DNA from: Pseudomonas indica NBRC 103045
GTDB taxonomy: Bacteria; Pseudomonadota; Gammaproteobacteria; Pseudomonadales; Pseudomonadaceae
Length of the DNA stretch: 64,000 bases
Direction: 5' to 3'
NCBI RefSeq assembly: GCF_002091635.1
Contig: NZ_BDAC01000017.1
Span: forward strand, 62,001 to 126,000
Shown: positions 54,954 through 63,884 of the stretch, piece after piece
Layout: every line of letters begins with the position of its first letter
Numbering within the stretch: position 1 is the stretch's first letter
Notes under the pieces: generated by a model
The model's database searches: none
Told to the model about the DNA's origin: nothing
What the model saw: the letters and a program-made list of their open reading frames with translations, nothing else
Translations under genes and position numbers: made by a program

Positions 54954-55436
54954 TCAGCAGTCGGTCAGACGCAGGAAAATGGCCGCGAGTCGTTCGATGC
55001 CAACCTGATCCTCTTCGGAAAAACGTGCCTGCCGCGGGCTATCCAGGTCCAGCACGCCGATCAGGCGCCCGTCTTTCACCAACGGCACCACCAGTTCGCT
55101 ATGGGAGGCACTGTCACAGGCGATATGCCCTGGAAACGCGTGCACATCCTCGACCCGCTGCGTCGTGCGGCTGGCTGCGGCAGCACCGCAGACACCTTTG
55201 CCAAAGGGAATCCGCACGCAGGCAACCTTGCCCTGGAAAGGACCGAGCACCAGTTCCTCATCGCGGTTGAGATAAAAGCCGGCCCAATTCAACCCTTCCA
55301 GCTCGTGAAAAAGGAACGCCGCGAACTGAGCGGCATTGACCACGAAATCGCGCTCGTCCGCCAGCAGCGCTTCCAGTTGTGCGGCGAGCAACGCGTAGCC
55401 TTCCAGGCCTTCGCCGCTCCGTTGCAGATCGATCAT
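54954..55436 (-). CDS. msrC: Free methionine-(R)-sulfoxide reductase (GAF-type, fRMsr)
   Basis: 160-residue GAF-domain enzyme reducing free Met-R-sulfoxide. Three redox Cys residues are present: Cys73, Cys83, Cys107 (KVACVRIPFGKGVCGAAAAS, FPGHIACDSASHSELVVP). Their spacing of 10 and 24 equals that of E. coli fRMsr (84/94/118). ATG 55436 overlaps the stop of the upstream ATPase gene (ATGA); the longer frame to 55493 is within that gene. Part of an antioxidant neighbourhood with gpx and msrB. Confidence 0.92.
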   Translation of the reverse strand: MIDLQRSGEGLEGYALLAAQLEALLADERDFVVNAAQFAAFLFHELEGLNWAGFYLNRDEELVLGPFQGKVACVRIPFGKGVCGAAAASRTTQRVEDVHAFPGHIACDSASHSELVVPLVKDGRLIGVLDLDSPRQARFSEEDQVGIERLAAIFLRLTDC

Positions 55437-56323
55437 GCCGGGTTCTCCAGGAGTTTCAGGCCCACCCAATCGCGGGCGAATTGATAGGCGCAACGGCCAT
55501 TGCGATTACCACGACCGAGCGCCCAGCGGATTGCCGCTTTTTCGAGTTCCTCGCTCCAGCCCCATTTCAGCCCCGACTGCTCGGCAAGCACGCCGATCCA
55601 ATGCCGGACGACATCGAGGAAATGCTCCTGGCTGAAGGGATAGAACGATAGCCAGAGTCCGAAACGGTCGGACAGGGCGATCTTGTCCTCCACCGCCTCG
55701 TTCGGGTGCAGTTCGCCATCCACCATTTGCCAATGTTCGTTGTCGCTCTGTTTCTCGGGTACCAGATGACGACGGTTCGAAGTGGCGTAGAGCAACACGT
55801 TGGCCGGGGCACGCTCCAGCGAGCCATCCAGTACGCTCTTGAGTACCCGGTAATCCCCTTCCCCCGATTCGAAGGAAAGGTCATCGCAGAACAACACGAA
55901 GCGCTGCGGCAGGCCGGCCAGATGTTCCACGACACGCGGCAGGTCGGCGAGATGGTCGCGCTCGATCTCGATCAGGCGCAGCCCCACACCCGCATGTTCG
56001 GCGAGTAGTGCGCGGACCAGCGACGACTTGCCGGTCCCCCGTGCGCCCCATAGCAAGGCGTGATTGGCCGGCAGGCCGTCGATGAACTGGCGGGTATTAC
56101 GCGCCAGTTGTTCACGCTGCTTGTCCACGCCGATCAGGTCGGACAGGTTGAGGTCCAGATCGACCGTAAGCGGCAGCAGATAGCCGCCCTGCCCTTCGCG
56201 CTGCCAACGGGCGGCGAGATGGCGGCTCCAGTCGAGCGCAGGGCGCTCCACCGGTAGCAAGGGCTCCAGACGATTGAGAACGGTTTCGACCCGTTCCAGA
56301 AATGCAACCAAACGAGTATCCAT
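55433..56323 (-). CDS. DUF815-type AAA ATPase
   Basis: 296 residues from ATG 56323 (GGAG upstream). Walker A in ALLWGARGTGKSSLVRALLA, Walker B in RFVLFCDDLSFESGEGDYRV, sensor region LLYATSNRRHLVPEKQSDNE and arginine-rich C terminus. The DUF815 family has unknown function. Coupled by overlap to the fRMsr gene downstream and divergent from the SagS-like kinase gene. Confidence 0.9.
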   Translation of the reverse strand: MDTRLVAFLERVETVLNRLEPLLPVERPALDWSRHLAARWQREGQGGYLLPLTVDLDLNLSDLIGVDKQREQLARNTRQFIDGLPANHALLWGARGTGKSSLVRALLAEHAGVGLRLIEIERDHLADLPRVVEHLAGLPQRFVLFCDDLSFESGEGDYRVLKSVLDGSLERAPANVLLYATSNRRHLVPEKQSDNEHWQMVDGELHPNEAVEDKIALSDRFGLWLSFYPFSQEHFLDVVRHWIGVLAEQSGLKWGWSEELEKAAIRWALGRGNRNGRCAYQFARDWVGLKLLENPA

Positions 56324-56425
56324 GCGGCACTCCGTGATCGACCGCAAGCTCCGGCGCTGCCTTCGCGAGGGTCGTATGGGCTATGCTTGGCGAGCGAACG
56401 GACAGAGGTTGGCCTTTTACCCCCC

Positions 56426-58747
56426 ATGGATATATCCCTCACCAACCGCTTGTCATTCAAACAAGCCAGCTTGACGGTGCTGGTCGCGTTCATCCTGGGG
56501 ACGTTGCTCAGCCTGATTCAGGTGGGCATCGATTATGCCAGCGAAGACGCCTCCATCAACCGCGAGATTCGCTCGCTGCTCGAAATCAGCCACAACCCGG
56601 CGGCCCGCATCGCCTATAACATCGACGCCGAACTGGCCCAAGAACTCGTGCTCGGCCTGCTCCGCTCGCCGGCCGTGATACGGGCTGAAATCGTCGACAA
56701 CAGCGGCGCGGTCCTGGCCAGCGTCAACCGCCCCCCGATGCGTAGCCGCTACCGCATGTTCAGCGACTTCCTGTTCCAGGAGCGGCGCCGCTTCGAAGAC
56801 CCATTGTTCGTCGCCCATGCACCGCACGAAGCCCTCGGGGTCCTGCGCCTGGAAGTCGATACCTATGCCTTCGGCAGTCACTTCCTCAAGCGCGCCGTGC
56901 TCACCCTGGTCACTGGCTTCGCACGTAGCCTGCTGCTGTCGCTGATCCTGCTGGTGCTGTTCTACGCCATGCTGACCAAGCCCCTGGTCGGCATCATCCG
57001 TGCGCTGAGCGAACGCGATACGCGCATGCCGGCGCGCCAGAAAATACCCTGCCCTCCCGGGCACGAGCGCGACGAGATCGGCATCCTGGTCGAAGTCACC
57101 AACCGCCAGCTCGCCAACATCGCCGAAGAGATCGAGCAGCGCCGGGAAGCCGAGGATCGTCTGACCCAGTACCTCGGCGAACTGGAAAACATCGTCTCGG
57201 CCCGCACCGCCGAGCTGAAGGCCACCAACGCCCGCCTGACCCAGTCCAACCAGGAGCTGGAAGAAGCACGTCGCACCGCCCTGCAGATGGCCCAGGCCAG
57301 AGCGGCATTCCTGGCCAACATGAGCCACGAGATTCGCACCCCGCTGAACGGCCTGCTCGGCATGCTCGCCCTGGCTCTGGACGGCCCGCTGAACAGCGAG
57401 CAACGGCAGCAGCTCTCCATCGCCCACGGCTCGGGCGAAGTGCTGGTCGAGCTGCTCAACGATATTCTCGACCTGTCCAAGTTCGAGGCCGGGCAGCTCG
57501 AACTGGAGAGCATTCCCTTCGACCTCGGCGTGCTGGTCGAAGACACCGCCAGCCTGCTCTCGCAGAACGCCGCGCCAGGTGTGGAATTGACCTGCCTGAT
57601 CGATCCGCAGCTGCCCATCCAGGTGCTCGGCGATCCGACCCGGGTTCGCCAGATCGTCAGTAATCTGCTGTCCAATGCGCTGAAGTTCACCCGCTTCGGC
57701 CGGGTAGATGTGCGCGTGCGGGCCGTTGCGAATGGTGTGGAAATAGAGATTCGCGATACCGGGATTGGCATTTCCGAAGAAGCCCAGGAGCGCATTTTCC
57801 AACCCTTCGCCCAGGGCAGCATCGACATTACCCGCCAATACGGCGGCACCGGCCTTGGCCTGGCCCTGACTCGCAGGCTCTGCGAAGCCATGCGCGGCGA
57901 ACTCGGCCTCGTCTCCAAGGAGGGCTTCGGCAGCCGCTTCACCGCCCGCCTCCCACTGCCGAGTCATGCCCGGGGTACGCCACTCCCGCCGCTGCATGGG
58001 CGGGTTGTCGCACTCTGTCCGTCCAGCAGCGGCCTCCACGAGCTGCTCAGCACGCTGTTGCCGAGTTGGGGATTGACCTATCTACGGCAGGACACCGATG
58101 CGCCGTTGGCCAGCATTAAAGGCGATACCTTCATCAGCGATTGCCCGGAATGCCTGCCGGGGCTGCGCAAGGTGATCGACTCGCCGATTCTCCTGGTCAC
58201 CGCCTACAACCGCTTCATGGACAACGAGCAGGCCAGCACCCTGGCCCCGCTGGAGCAGATGGCCCGCCCCCTGGGGCGCGCCGCGCTGTACCAGACGCTT
58301 CGCCATATCCTGCAACCGGGCGTCACCGAAACGCCCCGACAATCCGCCAGCGACAAGCCGCAGAGCCGCCAGGCACGCGTCCTGCTCGTGGAGGACAATC
58401 CGGTCAACCAGATGGTTGCCAAGGGCATGCTGGCCAAATTGGGCTGCGACGTGGCGGTCGCCGCTCATGGTGCCGAGGCGCTCGACTATCTTGCACGGGA
58501 GCCGGTGGATCTGGTGCTGATGGATTGCAACATGCCGATCATGGACGGCTACGAAGCCAGCCGGCGGATTCGCCAGAGCGGTCGCTGGCCGGACTTGCCA
58601 ATCATCGCCCTGACTGCCAACGCCTTGCCGGATGAACGCGAGCGCTGCCAGGCGGCCGGAATGAGCGACTACCTGGCCAAGCCCTTCCGCCGCGAAGAGC
58701 TGGCCGCCCTCCTCGATAGCTGGTTACCGGCTACCGCTACGCCATGA
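56426..58747 (+). CDS. sagS: SagS-like hybrid sensor histidine kinase
   Basis: Inner-membrane hybrid kinase, 773 residues from the ATG 56426 (a TTG at 56387 would add 13). Membrane segment LTVLVAFILGTLLSLIQVGI, periplasmic HmsP-like sensor region, second membrane segment SLLLSLILLVLFYAML, coiled coil, HisKA with His301 (FLANMSHEIRTPLNG), HATPase (VSNLLSNALKFTRFG, DTGIGISEEAQERIFQPFAQ, GGTGLGLAL) and a receiver with phospho-acceptor Asp700 (VLMDCNMPIMDGYEAS). Same neighbours as P. aeruginosa sagS (PA2824), which controls the switch to biofilm growth through HptB. It ends tail-to-tail with ospR, overlapping by 11 bp. Confidence 0.88.
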   Translation: MDISLTNRLSFKQASLTVLVAFILGTLLSLIQVGIDYASEDASINREIRSLLEISHNPAARIAYNIDAELAQELVLGLLRSPAVIRAEIVDNSGAVLASVNRPPMRSRYRMFSDFLFQERRRFEDPLFVAHAPHEALGVLRLEVDTYAFGSHFLKRAVLTLVTGFARSLLLSLILLVLFYAMLTKPLVGIIRALSERDTRMPARQKIPCPPGHERDEIGILVEVTNRQLANIAEEIEQRREAEDRLTQYLGELENIVSARTAELKATNARLTQSNQELEEARRTALQMAQARAAFLANMSHEIRTPLNGLLGMLALALDGPLNSEQRQQLSIAHGSGEVLVELLNDILDLSKFEAGQLELESIPFDLGVLVEDTASLLSQNAAPGVELTCLIDPQLPIQVLGDPTRVRQIVSNLLSNALKFTRFGRVDVRVRAVANGVEIEIRDTGIGISEEAQERIFQPFAQGSIDITRQYGGTGLGLALTRRLCEAMRGELGLVSKEGFGSRFTARLPLPSHARGTPLPPLHGRVVALCPSSSGLHELLSTLLPSWGLTYLRQDTDAPLASIKGDTFISDCPECLPGLRKVIDSPILLVTAYNRFMDNEQASTLAPLEQMARPLGRAALYQTLRHILQPGVTETPRQSASDKPQSRQARVLLVEDNPVNQMVAKGMLAKLGCDVAVAAHGAEALDYLAREPVDLVLMDCNMPIMDGYEASRRIRQSGRWPDLPIIALTANALPDERERCQAAGMSDYLAKPFRREELAALLDSWLPATATP

Positions 58748-59192
58748 GGCGAGCGAGCAAACCACCGAGCCGCTCGCGCAGTTCTTCGATTTCCGCCAGA
58801 TCCATACCGCTTTCGCACAGCAGGCGGGCCTTCAGCGGGCCCGCTCGATCACGCAGCGCCAGCCCTTCCGCCGTCAGCGCCAAGTGCACTTCACGCTCGT
58901 CGCTCGCCGCCCGCCGACGCTGCACCAACCCCAGCGATTCGAGCCGCTTGAGCAGCGGCGTGAGGGTGCCGGAATCCAGCATCAGGCGTTCGCCCAGGGC
59001 TTTCACCGTCGGCTGCGGTGGCGGAGCGGCCTGCCATTCCCACAGCACCAGCATCGCCAGGTACTGCGGGTAGGTCAGGCCGAGGGCGTCGAGCATCGGC
59101 TTGTAGCCCCGAATCACCGCACGCGAGGCAGCGTACAGCTTGAAGCACAACTGCCGGTCCAGCAGCAGGCTGTCGGATGTCGCGTCACTCAT
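58737..59192 (-). CDS. ospR: OspR-like MarR/OhrR-family oxidative-stress regulator
   Basis: 151 residues. OhrR-type winged helix ([60 protein letters not shown]). The reactive N-terminal Cys is Cys16 in [17 protein letters not shown], the position equivalent to the OhrR/OspR sensing Cys. ATG 59192 overlaps the gpx stop (ATGA), so it is coupled to gpx as in P. aeruginosa, where OspR represses gpx. A 24-bp palindrome upstream of gpx is its likely operator. Confidence 0.9.
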   Translation of the reverse strand: MSDATSDSLLLDRQLCFKLYAASRAVIRGYKPMLDALGLTYPQYLAMLVLWEWQAAPPPQPTVKALGERLMLDSGTLTPLLKRLESLGLVQRRRAASDEREVHLALTAEGLALRDRAGPLKARLLCESGMDLAEIEELRERLGGLLARLMA

Positions 59193-59674
59193 TTCAGCAG
59201 GGCTTCGATCTCGGCGCTCAGCTCTTCCGGCTTGGTTGTCGGTGCGAAACGCTTGATCAGGGAACCGTCCCTGCTGATCAGGAACTTGGTGAAGTTCCAC
59301 TTGATACCCTGGCTGCCCAACAGACCCGGCGCGCGCTTTTTCAGGTTAACGAATAATGGATGCGCACCCGCGCCATTCACATCGATCTTCTTGAACAGCG
59401 GGAAACTCACGCCGTAGTTCAGCTCGCAGAATTCAGAGATCGCCTCCTCGTTGCCGGGCTCCTGCTTGCCGAACTGGTTGCAGGGGAAGCCCAGCACCAC
59501 CAGCCCCTTGTCCCGGTATTGCTGCCAGAGAGCTTCCAATCCTTTGTATTGCGGCGTGAAGCCGCATTTACTGGCGGTGTTCACCACCAGCAAGGCCTTG
59601 CCGCCGAAATCGGCCAATGTTTTCTGCTCGCCCTTGATGGTGGTGCAAGGAATGCTGAGAAGCGCGTCGCTCAT
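59189..59674 (-). CDS. gpx: Glutathione peroxidase-family thiol peroxidase
   Basis: 161 residues. Peroxidatic Cys37 in [16 protein letters not shown], followed by the catalytic-tetrad regions [12 protein letters not shown] and [11 protein letters not shown] (Gln, Trp, Asn). It has Cys in place of selenocysteine and a second Cys in FPCNQFG, so it is probably thioredoxin-dependent. Reduces organic and hydrogen peroxides in the cytosol. First gene of gpx-ospR. Confidence 0.94.
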   Translation of the reverse strand: MSDALLSIPCTTIKGEQKTLADFGGKALLVVNTASKCGFTPQYKGLEALWQQYRDKGLVVLGFPCNQFGKQEPGNEEAISEFCELNYGVSFPLFKKIDVNGAGAHPLFVNLKKRAPGLLGSQGIKWNFTKFLISRDGSLIKRFAPTTKPEELSAEIEALLK

Positions 59675-59721
59675 GGGATTCGTCCTGAGGAAAGTGAGAG
59701 AACGCTGAAAAGATAGCGATC

Positions 59722-59745
59722 AATTAGATTGCACGCAATTCAATT
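59722..59745. promoter_or_regulatory. OspR-type operator upstream of gpx
   Basis: A 24-bp near-perfect palindrome: AATTAGATTGC and GCAATTCAATT around AC, 48 bp before the gpx ATG. AT-rich, of the size bound by OhrR-family dimers. Confidence 0.65.
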
Positions 59746-59757
59746 AGCGTTAAATAA

Positions 59758-59776
59758 GGCCCGCTGATAACGGGCC
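59758..59776 (-). terminator. Probable terminator of msrB
   Basis: GGCCCG/CGGGCC stem with a 7-base loop, 8 bp beyond the msrB stop. On the minus strand it is followed by TTATTTAA, a weak T-rich tail. Confidence 0.5.
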
Positions 59777-59783
59777 CTGTGGC

Positions 59784-60182
59784 TCACTCGGCTTTCGGCT
59801 TCAGCTTCAACGCGACCGAATTGATGCAATAGCGCAATCCGGTGGGTGCCGGCCCATCCGGGAAGACATGCCCGAGATGGGCATCGCAGCGCACGCAGCG
59901 CACCTCGATACGGTGCATACCGTGGCTGAAATCGTCCTTGCTGGCGATCGCCTGGTCGTCGACCGGCTGGAAATAGCTCGGCCAGCCGCTCCCCGAATCG
60001 TATTTGGCATCCGAATCGAACAGCGGCGCATCGCAGCAGGCACAGTGGTAGATACCCGGCGTCTTGGTCGCGTAATACTCACCGGTGAAGGCGCGTTCGG
60101 TTCCCCCCAGACGGCAGACATGGAACTGCTGGTCGGAGAGTTCCTCGCGCCACGCCTCAAGGGGTTTTTCGAGCTTGTCCAT
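59784..60182 (-). CDS. msrB: Peptide-methionine (R)-S-oxide reductase
   Basis: 132 residues. Zinc site Cys47, Cys50, Cys96, Cys99 ([25 protein letters not shown]); catalytic Cys119 in [20 protein letters not shown] substrate loop. Repairs Met-R-sulfoxide in proteins. I start at ATG 60182; the frame to 60323 adds non-family sequence. Fits the antioxidant group with gpx, ospR and fRMsr. Confidence 0.95.
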   Translation of the reverse strand: MDKLEKPLEAWREELSDQQFHVCRLGGTERAFTGEYYATKTPGIYHCACCDAPLFDSDAKYDSGSGWPSYFQPVDDQAIASKDDFSHGMHRIEVRCVRCDAHLGHVFPDGPAPTGLRYCINSVALKLKPKAE

Positions 60183-60434
60183 GGGAATCCTCGCTGGGAA
60201 AAAAGCCCGATGCCGATCTTTCCGGTTAATCGGGCCGCACGTATGATGCGTCACTCTTGGAACCGTCCACGCGCTTCGGCTCCGACCGGGCAACGCCGAG
60301 GTGCCCGACCGGCATCCGCGCATCGTGGACAGTGATTGGACTCCAGTCTGGCAGCGGCATTACAGCCTGCCAAGACCGAAAGAATTCATGCCTACCGCCG
60401 CTCCCGCGGCGTTTTCTTCGGGATACTCCGCATC

Positions 60435-61646
60435 ATGCAGGTCAGCAAATCGAACAAGCTCGCCAACGTCTGCTACGACATTCGCGGGCCGGTGCTCAAG
60501 CACGCCAAACGGCTGGAAGAGGAAGGCCACCGCATCCTCAAGCTGAACATCGGCAACCCGGCGCCGTTCGGTTTCGAAGCCCCCGAGGAAATCCTCCAGG
60601 ACGTGATCCGCAACCTCCCCACCGCACAGGGCTACAGCGATTCCAAGGGCCTGTTCAGTGCGCGCAAGGCGGTGATGCAGTACTACCAGCAGAAGCAGGT
60701 TGAAGGCGTCGGCATCGAGGACATCTACCTCGGCAACGGCGTTTCCGAGCTGATCGTCATGGCCATGCAGGCACTGCTCAACAACGGCGACGAAGTGCTG
60801 ATTCCCGCGCCCGACTACCCGCTGTGGACCGCCGCCGTGTCGCTGGCCGGCGGCAAGCCGGTGCACTACCTGTGCGACGAGCAGGCCGGCTGGTTCCCCG
60901 ACTTGGCCGACATGAAGGCCAAGATTACGCCGAATACCAAGGCACTGGTGCTGATCAACCCGAACAACCCCACCGGCGCGGTCTACTCCAAGGCTGTACT
61001 GGAAGACATCGTCGAACTGGCACGCCAGCACAACCTGGTGATTTTCTCCGACGAGATCTACGACAAGATTCTCTACGACGCCGCCGCCCATATCTCCACC
61101 GCCTCGCTGGCGCCGGACGTGCTCTGCCTGACCTTCAACGGCCTCTCCAAGTCCTACCGGGTAGCCGGCTTCCGCTCCGGCTGGGTCGCCATTTCCGGCC
61201 CGAAACACAAGGCCCAGAGTTACATCGAAGGCTTGGATATCCTGGCCAACATGCGCCTGTGCGCCAACGTGCCGAGCCAGCATGCGATCCAGACCGCCCT
61301 GGGCGGCTACCAGAGCATCAACGACCTGGTTCTGCCCAATGGCCGCCTGCTGGAGCAGCGCAACCGGGCCTGGGAACTGCTCAATGACATCCCCGGCGTA
61401 AGTTGCGTGAAACCCATGGGTGCGCTCTATGCCTTCCCGCGGATCGACCCCAAGGTCTGCCCGATCCACAATGACGAAAAGTTCGTGCTCGATCTGCTGC
61501 TCTCGGAAAAACTGCTGATCGTCCAGGGCACCGCCTTCAACTGGCCTTGGCCGGATCACTTCCGCGTGGTCACCCTGCCCCGCGTCGACGACCTGGAACA
61601 GGCCATCGGACGCATCGGCAACTTCCTCAAGTCGTATCGCCAGTAA
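60435..61646 (+). CDS. alaA: Glutamate-pyruvate aminotransferase AlaA
   Basis: PLP-dependent class I aminotransferase making alanine from pyruvate and glutamate. 403 residues from ATG 60435, the usual AlaA length and start (MQVSKSNKLANVCYDIRGPV). PLP lysine Lys239 in LTFNGLSKSYRVAGFRSGW; NPNNPTGAVYS motif. The open frame to 60336 extends through non-conserved sequence. First gene of a plus-strand group leading to an SDR and a small conserved protein. Confidence 0.94.
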   Translation: MQVSKSNKLANVCYDIRGPVLKHAKRLEEEGHRILKLNIGNPAPFGFEAPEEILQDVIRNLPTAQGYSDSKGLFSARKAVMQYYQQKQVEGVGIEDIYLGNGVSELIVMAMQALLNNGDEVLIPAPDYPLWTAAVSLAGGKPVHYLCDEQAGWFPDLADMKAKITPNTKALVLINPNNPTGAVYSKAVLEDIVELARQHNLVIFSDEIYDKILYDAAAHISTASLAPDVLCLTFNGLSKSYRVAGFRSGWVAISGPKHKAQSYIEGLDILANMRLCANVPSQHAIQTALGGYQSINDLVLPNGRLLEQRNRAWELLNDIPGVSCVKPMGALYAFPRIDPKVCPIHNDEKFVLDLLLSEKLLIVQGTAFNWPWPDHFRVVTLPRVDDLEQAIGRIGNFLKSYRQ

Positions 61647-61648
61647 CC

Positions 61649-62395
61649 ATGCGCAGCCAGGGCCGACACTACCTGATCACCGGCGCCAGCTCCGGTATCG
61701 GTGAAGCCCTGGCCCGCGAACTGGCCGCCCAGGGCTATGACCTGGCACTGGCCGCGCGCAACCTGGACCGCCTCGAAGCGTTGGCCAGGGAGCTGGCCGA
61801 TCAATTCGGCAACCGGGTCGCGGCATTGCCACTGGACGTCACCGATCCGGCCGCCTGCCAGGACACGGTCAGCCTGGCCGCCCATACCCTCGGCAGCCTC
61901 GACGGGGTGATTGCCAACGCCGGCATCGCCCTGGCCGGCAAGGCAGGGGGCGGCCACTTCGAACGCATCCAGCGCACCCTCGATACCAACCTGACCGGCG
62001 CCATCGCCTGCCTGGATGCCGCCACCGCACTGTTCCGCCAGCAAGGCCACGGTCATCTGGTCGCCATCGCCTCGGTAGCCGGTAAGCGCGGCCTACCCTA
62101 TGCCGCCGCTTATTCGGCGAGCAAGGCCGGGCTCATCGCCTACATGGAATCCCTGCAGGCGGAGCTGCTCGGCAAGGGCATCGACACCACGCTCATTCTG
62201 CCGGGCTTCATCGATACCCCCTTGAACCGGGACATGGGTAAGCGCCCCTTCCTGATCGATGTCGAGCGGGGTGCAGCGCTGATCGCCAAGCACGTCACCA
62301 AGCGGAGCAGAAGCGCTTACGTACCGGCCTGGCCCTGGGCTATTCTCGGCCGCCTGTTACCCCACCTTCCGACTTTCCTCATCGCCAAGACCTGA
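61649..62395 (+). CDS. Short-chain dehydrogenase/reductase
   Basis: 248 residues. NAD(P) motif TGASSGIGEALARELAAQGY, NAG motif VIANAGIALAG, catalytic Ser in VAIASVAGKRG and Tyr/Lys in AAYSASKAGLIAYM. Positive residues after the second strand (AARNLDRLE) suggest NADP preference. C-terminal hydrophobic tail (WPWAILGRLLPHLPTFLIAK) may touch the membrane. Starts 2 bp after alaA. Substrate unknown. Confidence 0.88.
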   Translation: MRSQGRHYLITGASSGIGEALARELAAQGYDLALAARNLDRLEALARELADQFGNRVAALPLDVTDPAACQDTVSLAAHTLGSLDGVIANAGIALAGKAGGGHFERIQRTLDTNLTGAIACLDAATALFRQQGHGHLVAIASVAGKRGLPYAAAYSASKAGLIAYMESLQAELLGKGIDTTLILPGFIDTPLNRDMGKRPFLIDVERGAALIAKHVTKRSRSAYVPAWPWAILGRLLPHLPTFLIAKT

Positions 62396-62848
62396 ATGGA
62401 CCTGCAGATCGACGATTTCTACAAGGACGCGGCAGCCGGCCTGCTCATGCTGTACCAGGCGTTCCCGCGCAAGATCGCCCTCTACGTCGAGGACCTGATC
62501 GGCCGCGAGGAGCCCGATGAGTTCGGCCTGCCGAGCAAGCGCCACCAGAGCTGCCTGGGTGCCCTGTTGTGGCTGGCCGAGGAAGGCTACCTGCGCTTCG
62601 ACTCCACCATCCAGTACGACGCCCTGGACCAGGCCGTGCTCACGGAAAAAGGTTTTTTGCGCCTGTCCCGCGCCGTCCCCCATGCGCTGCCCGATGGCAC
62701 CACGCTGCCGCCCAGCGTGCGGCGCGTACACGCCACCCTCGCCTACCAATTGCGCGAAGCACTGGCCGCCCGTCACAGCGAACGGCTGGCGCGCCTGACC
62801 CGGCTGCTGTTCGAAAGCCACCTGCACGGCGCAAACGACACAGTTTGA
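62396..62848 (+). CDS. Conserved hypothetical protein
   Basis: 150 residues, beginning directly after the SDR stop with no gap, so translated with it. Helical, with MDLQIDDFYKDAAAGLLMLY and PSKRHQSCLGALLWLAEEGY then LRFDSTIQYDALDQAVLTEK, a layout like a small winged-helix domain (the last stretch would be wing plus helix). No function known to me. In the Pseudomonas backbone between the SDR and htpX. Confidence 0.8.
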   Translation: MDLQIDDFYKDAAAGLLMLYQAFPRKIALYVEDLIGREEPDEFGLPSKRHQSCLGALLWLAEEGYLRFDSTIQYDALDQAVLTEKGFLRLSRAVPHALPDGTTLPPSVRRVHATLAYQLREALAARHSERLARLTRLLFESHLHGANDTV

Positions 62849-62943
62849 AATAGTCGCTCGGTTGAATAGCCTCCGGGCGCCCCTTATATACCCGGCATGA
62901 CCATGCCACCGGCATGCTTTATCGCGAGGAGAAGCTCTACACC

Positions 62944-63831
62944 ATGATGCGCATTCTGCTGTTCCTGGCCACCAACCTGGCGGTACTCCTGATCGCCAGC
63001 ATTACCCTCAGCCTGCTCGGCTTCAATGGGTTCATGGCGGCCAACGGAGTCGATCTGGACCTGCAACAACTGCTCGTCTTCTGCGCCGTGTTCGGCTTCG
63101 CCGGATCGCTGTTCTCGCTGTTCATCTCCAAGTGGATGGCGAAGATGAGCACCGGCACCGAGGTCATCAGCCAGCCGCGTACCCGTCATGAACAGTGGCT
63201 TCTGCAAACCGTCGAGGAGCTGGCGCGCGAAGCCGGTATCAAGATGCCCGAGGTCGGCATCTTCCCGGCCTACGAGGCCAACGCCTTCGCCACCGGCTGG
63301 AACCGGAACGATGCCCTCGTCGCGGTCAGCCAGGGCCTGCTGGAACGTTTCTCGCCCGATGAAGTGCGCGCCGTACTGGCCCACGAGATCGGCCACGTCG
63401 CCAACGGCGACATGGTGACCCTGGCGCTGATCCAGGGCGTGGTGAACACCTTCGTGATGTTCTTCGCACGCATCTTCGGCAACTTCGTCGACAAGGTGAT
63501 CTTCAAGAACGAGGAAGGCCGCGGTATCGCCTTCTATGTCGCAACCATCTTCGCCGAACTGATCCTAGGCATCCTGGCCAGCATGATCGTCATGTGGTTC
63601 TCGCGCCGCCGCGAATACCGCGCCGACGACGCCGGCGCCCGCCTGGCCGGCACCCGCTCGATGATTGCCGCCCTGCAGCGTCTGCAGGCGGAACAGGGCG
63701 TCCCGGTGCATATGCCGGACAGCCTGACCGCATTCGGCATCAACGCCGCGAAGAAAACCACCTTCGCCGGCCTGTTCATGAGCCACCCGCCGCTGGAAGA
63801 CCGTATCGAAGCGCTGCGTCAGCGCGGCTGA
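62944..63831 (+). CDS. htpX: Membrane protease HtpX
   Basis: Zinc metalloprotease (M48) in inner-membrane protein quality control. 295 residues from ATG 62944 with GAGGAG upstream. Two N-terminal membrane segments ([38 protein letters not shown]), zinc motif HEIGH (His147, Glu148, His151) in [13 protein letters not shown], two further membrane segments, third ligand region [15 protein letters not shown]. Matches P. aeruginosa HtpX along its length. Ends before a strong terminator. Confidence 0.97.
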   Translation: MMRILLFLATNLAVLLIASITLSLLGFNGFMAANGVDLDLQQLLVFCAVFGFAGSLFSLFISKWMAKMSTGTEVISQPRTRHEQWLLQTVEELAREAGIKMPEVGIFPAYEANAFATGWNRNDALVAVSQGLLERFSPDEVRAVLAHEIGHVANGDMVTLALIQGVVNTFVMFFARIFGNFVDKVIFKNEEGRGIAFYVATIFAELILGILASMIVMWFSRRREYRADDAGARLAGTRSMIAALQRLQAEQGVPVHMPDSLTAFGINAAKKTTFAGLFMSHPPLEDRIEALRQRG

Positions 63832-63847
63832 TCCCGATACGCGAAAA

Positions 63848-63872
63848 GGGCGACCCGAGGGTCGTCCTTTTT
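63848..63872 (+). terminator. Rho-independent terminator after htpX
   Basis: GGGCGACCC and GGGTCGTCC around a 2-base tip, then TTTTT, 16 bp after the htpX stop; it can serve the convergent gene too. Confidence 0.85.
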
Positions 63873-63884
63873 CATTCCCGCCGA

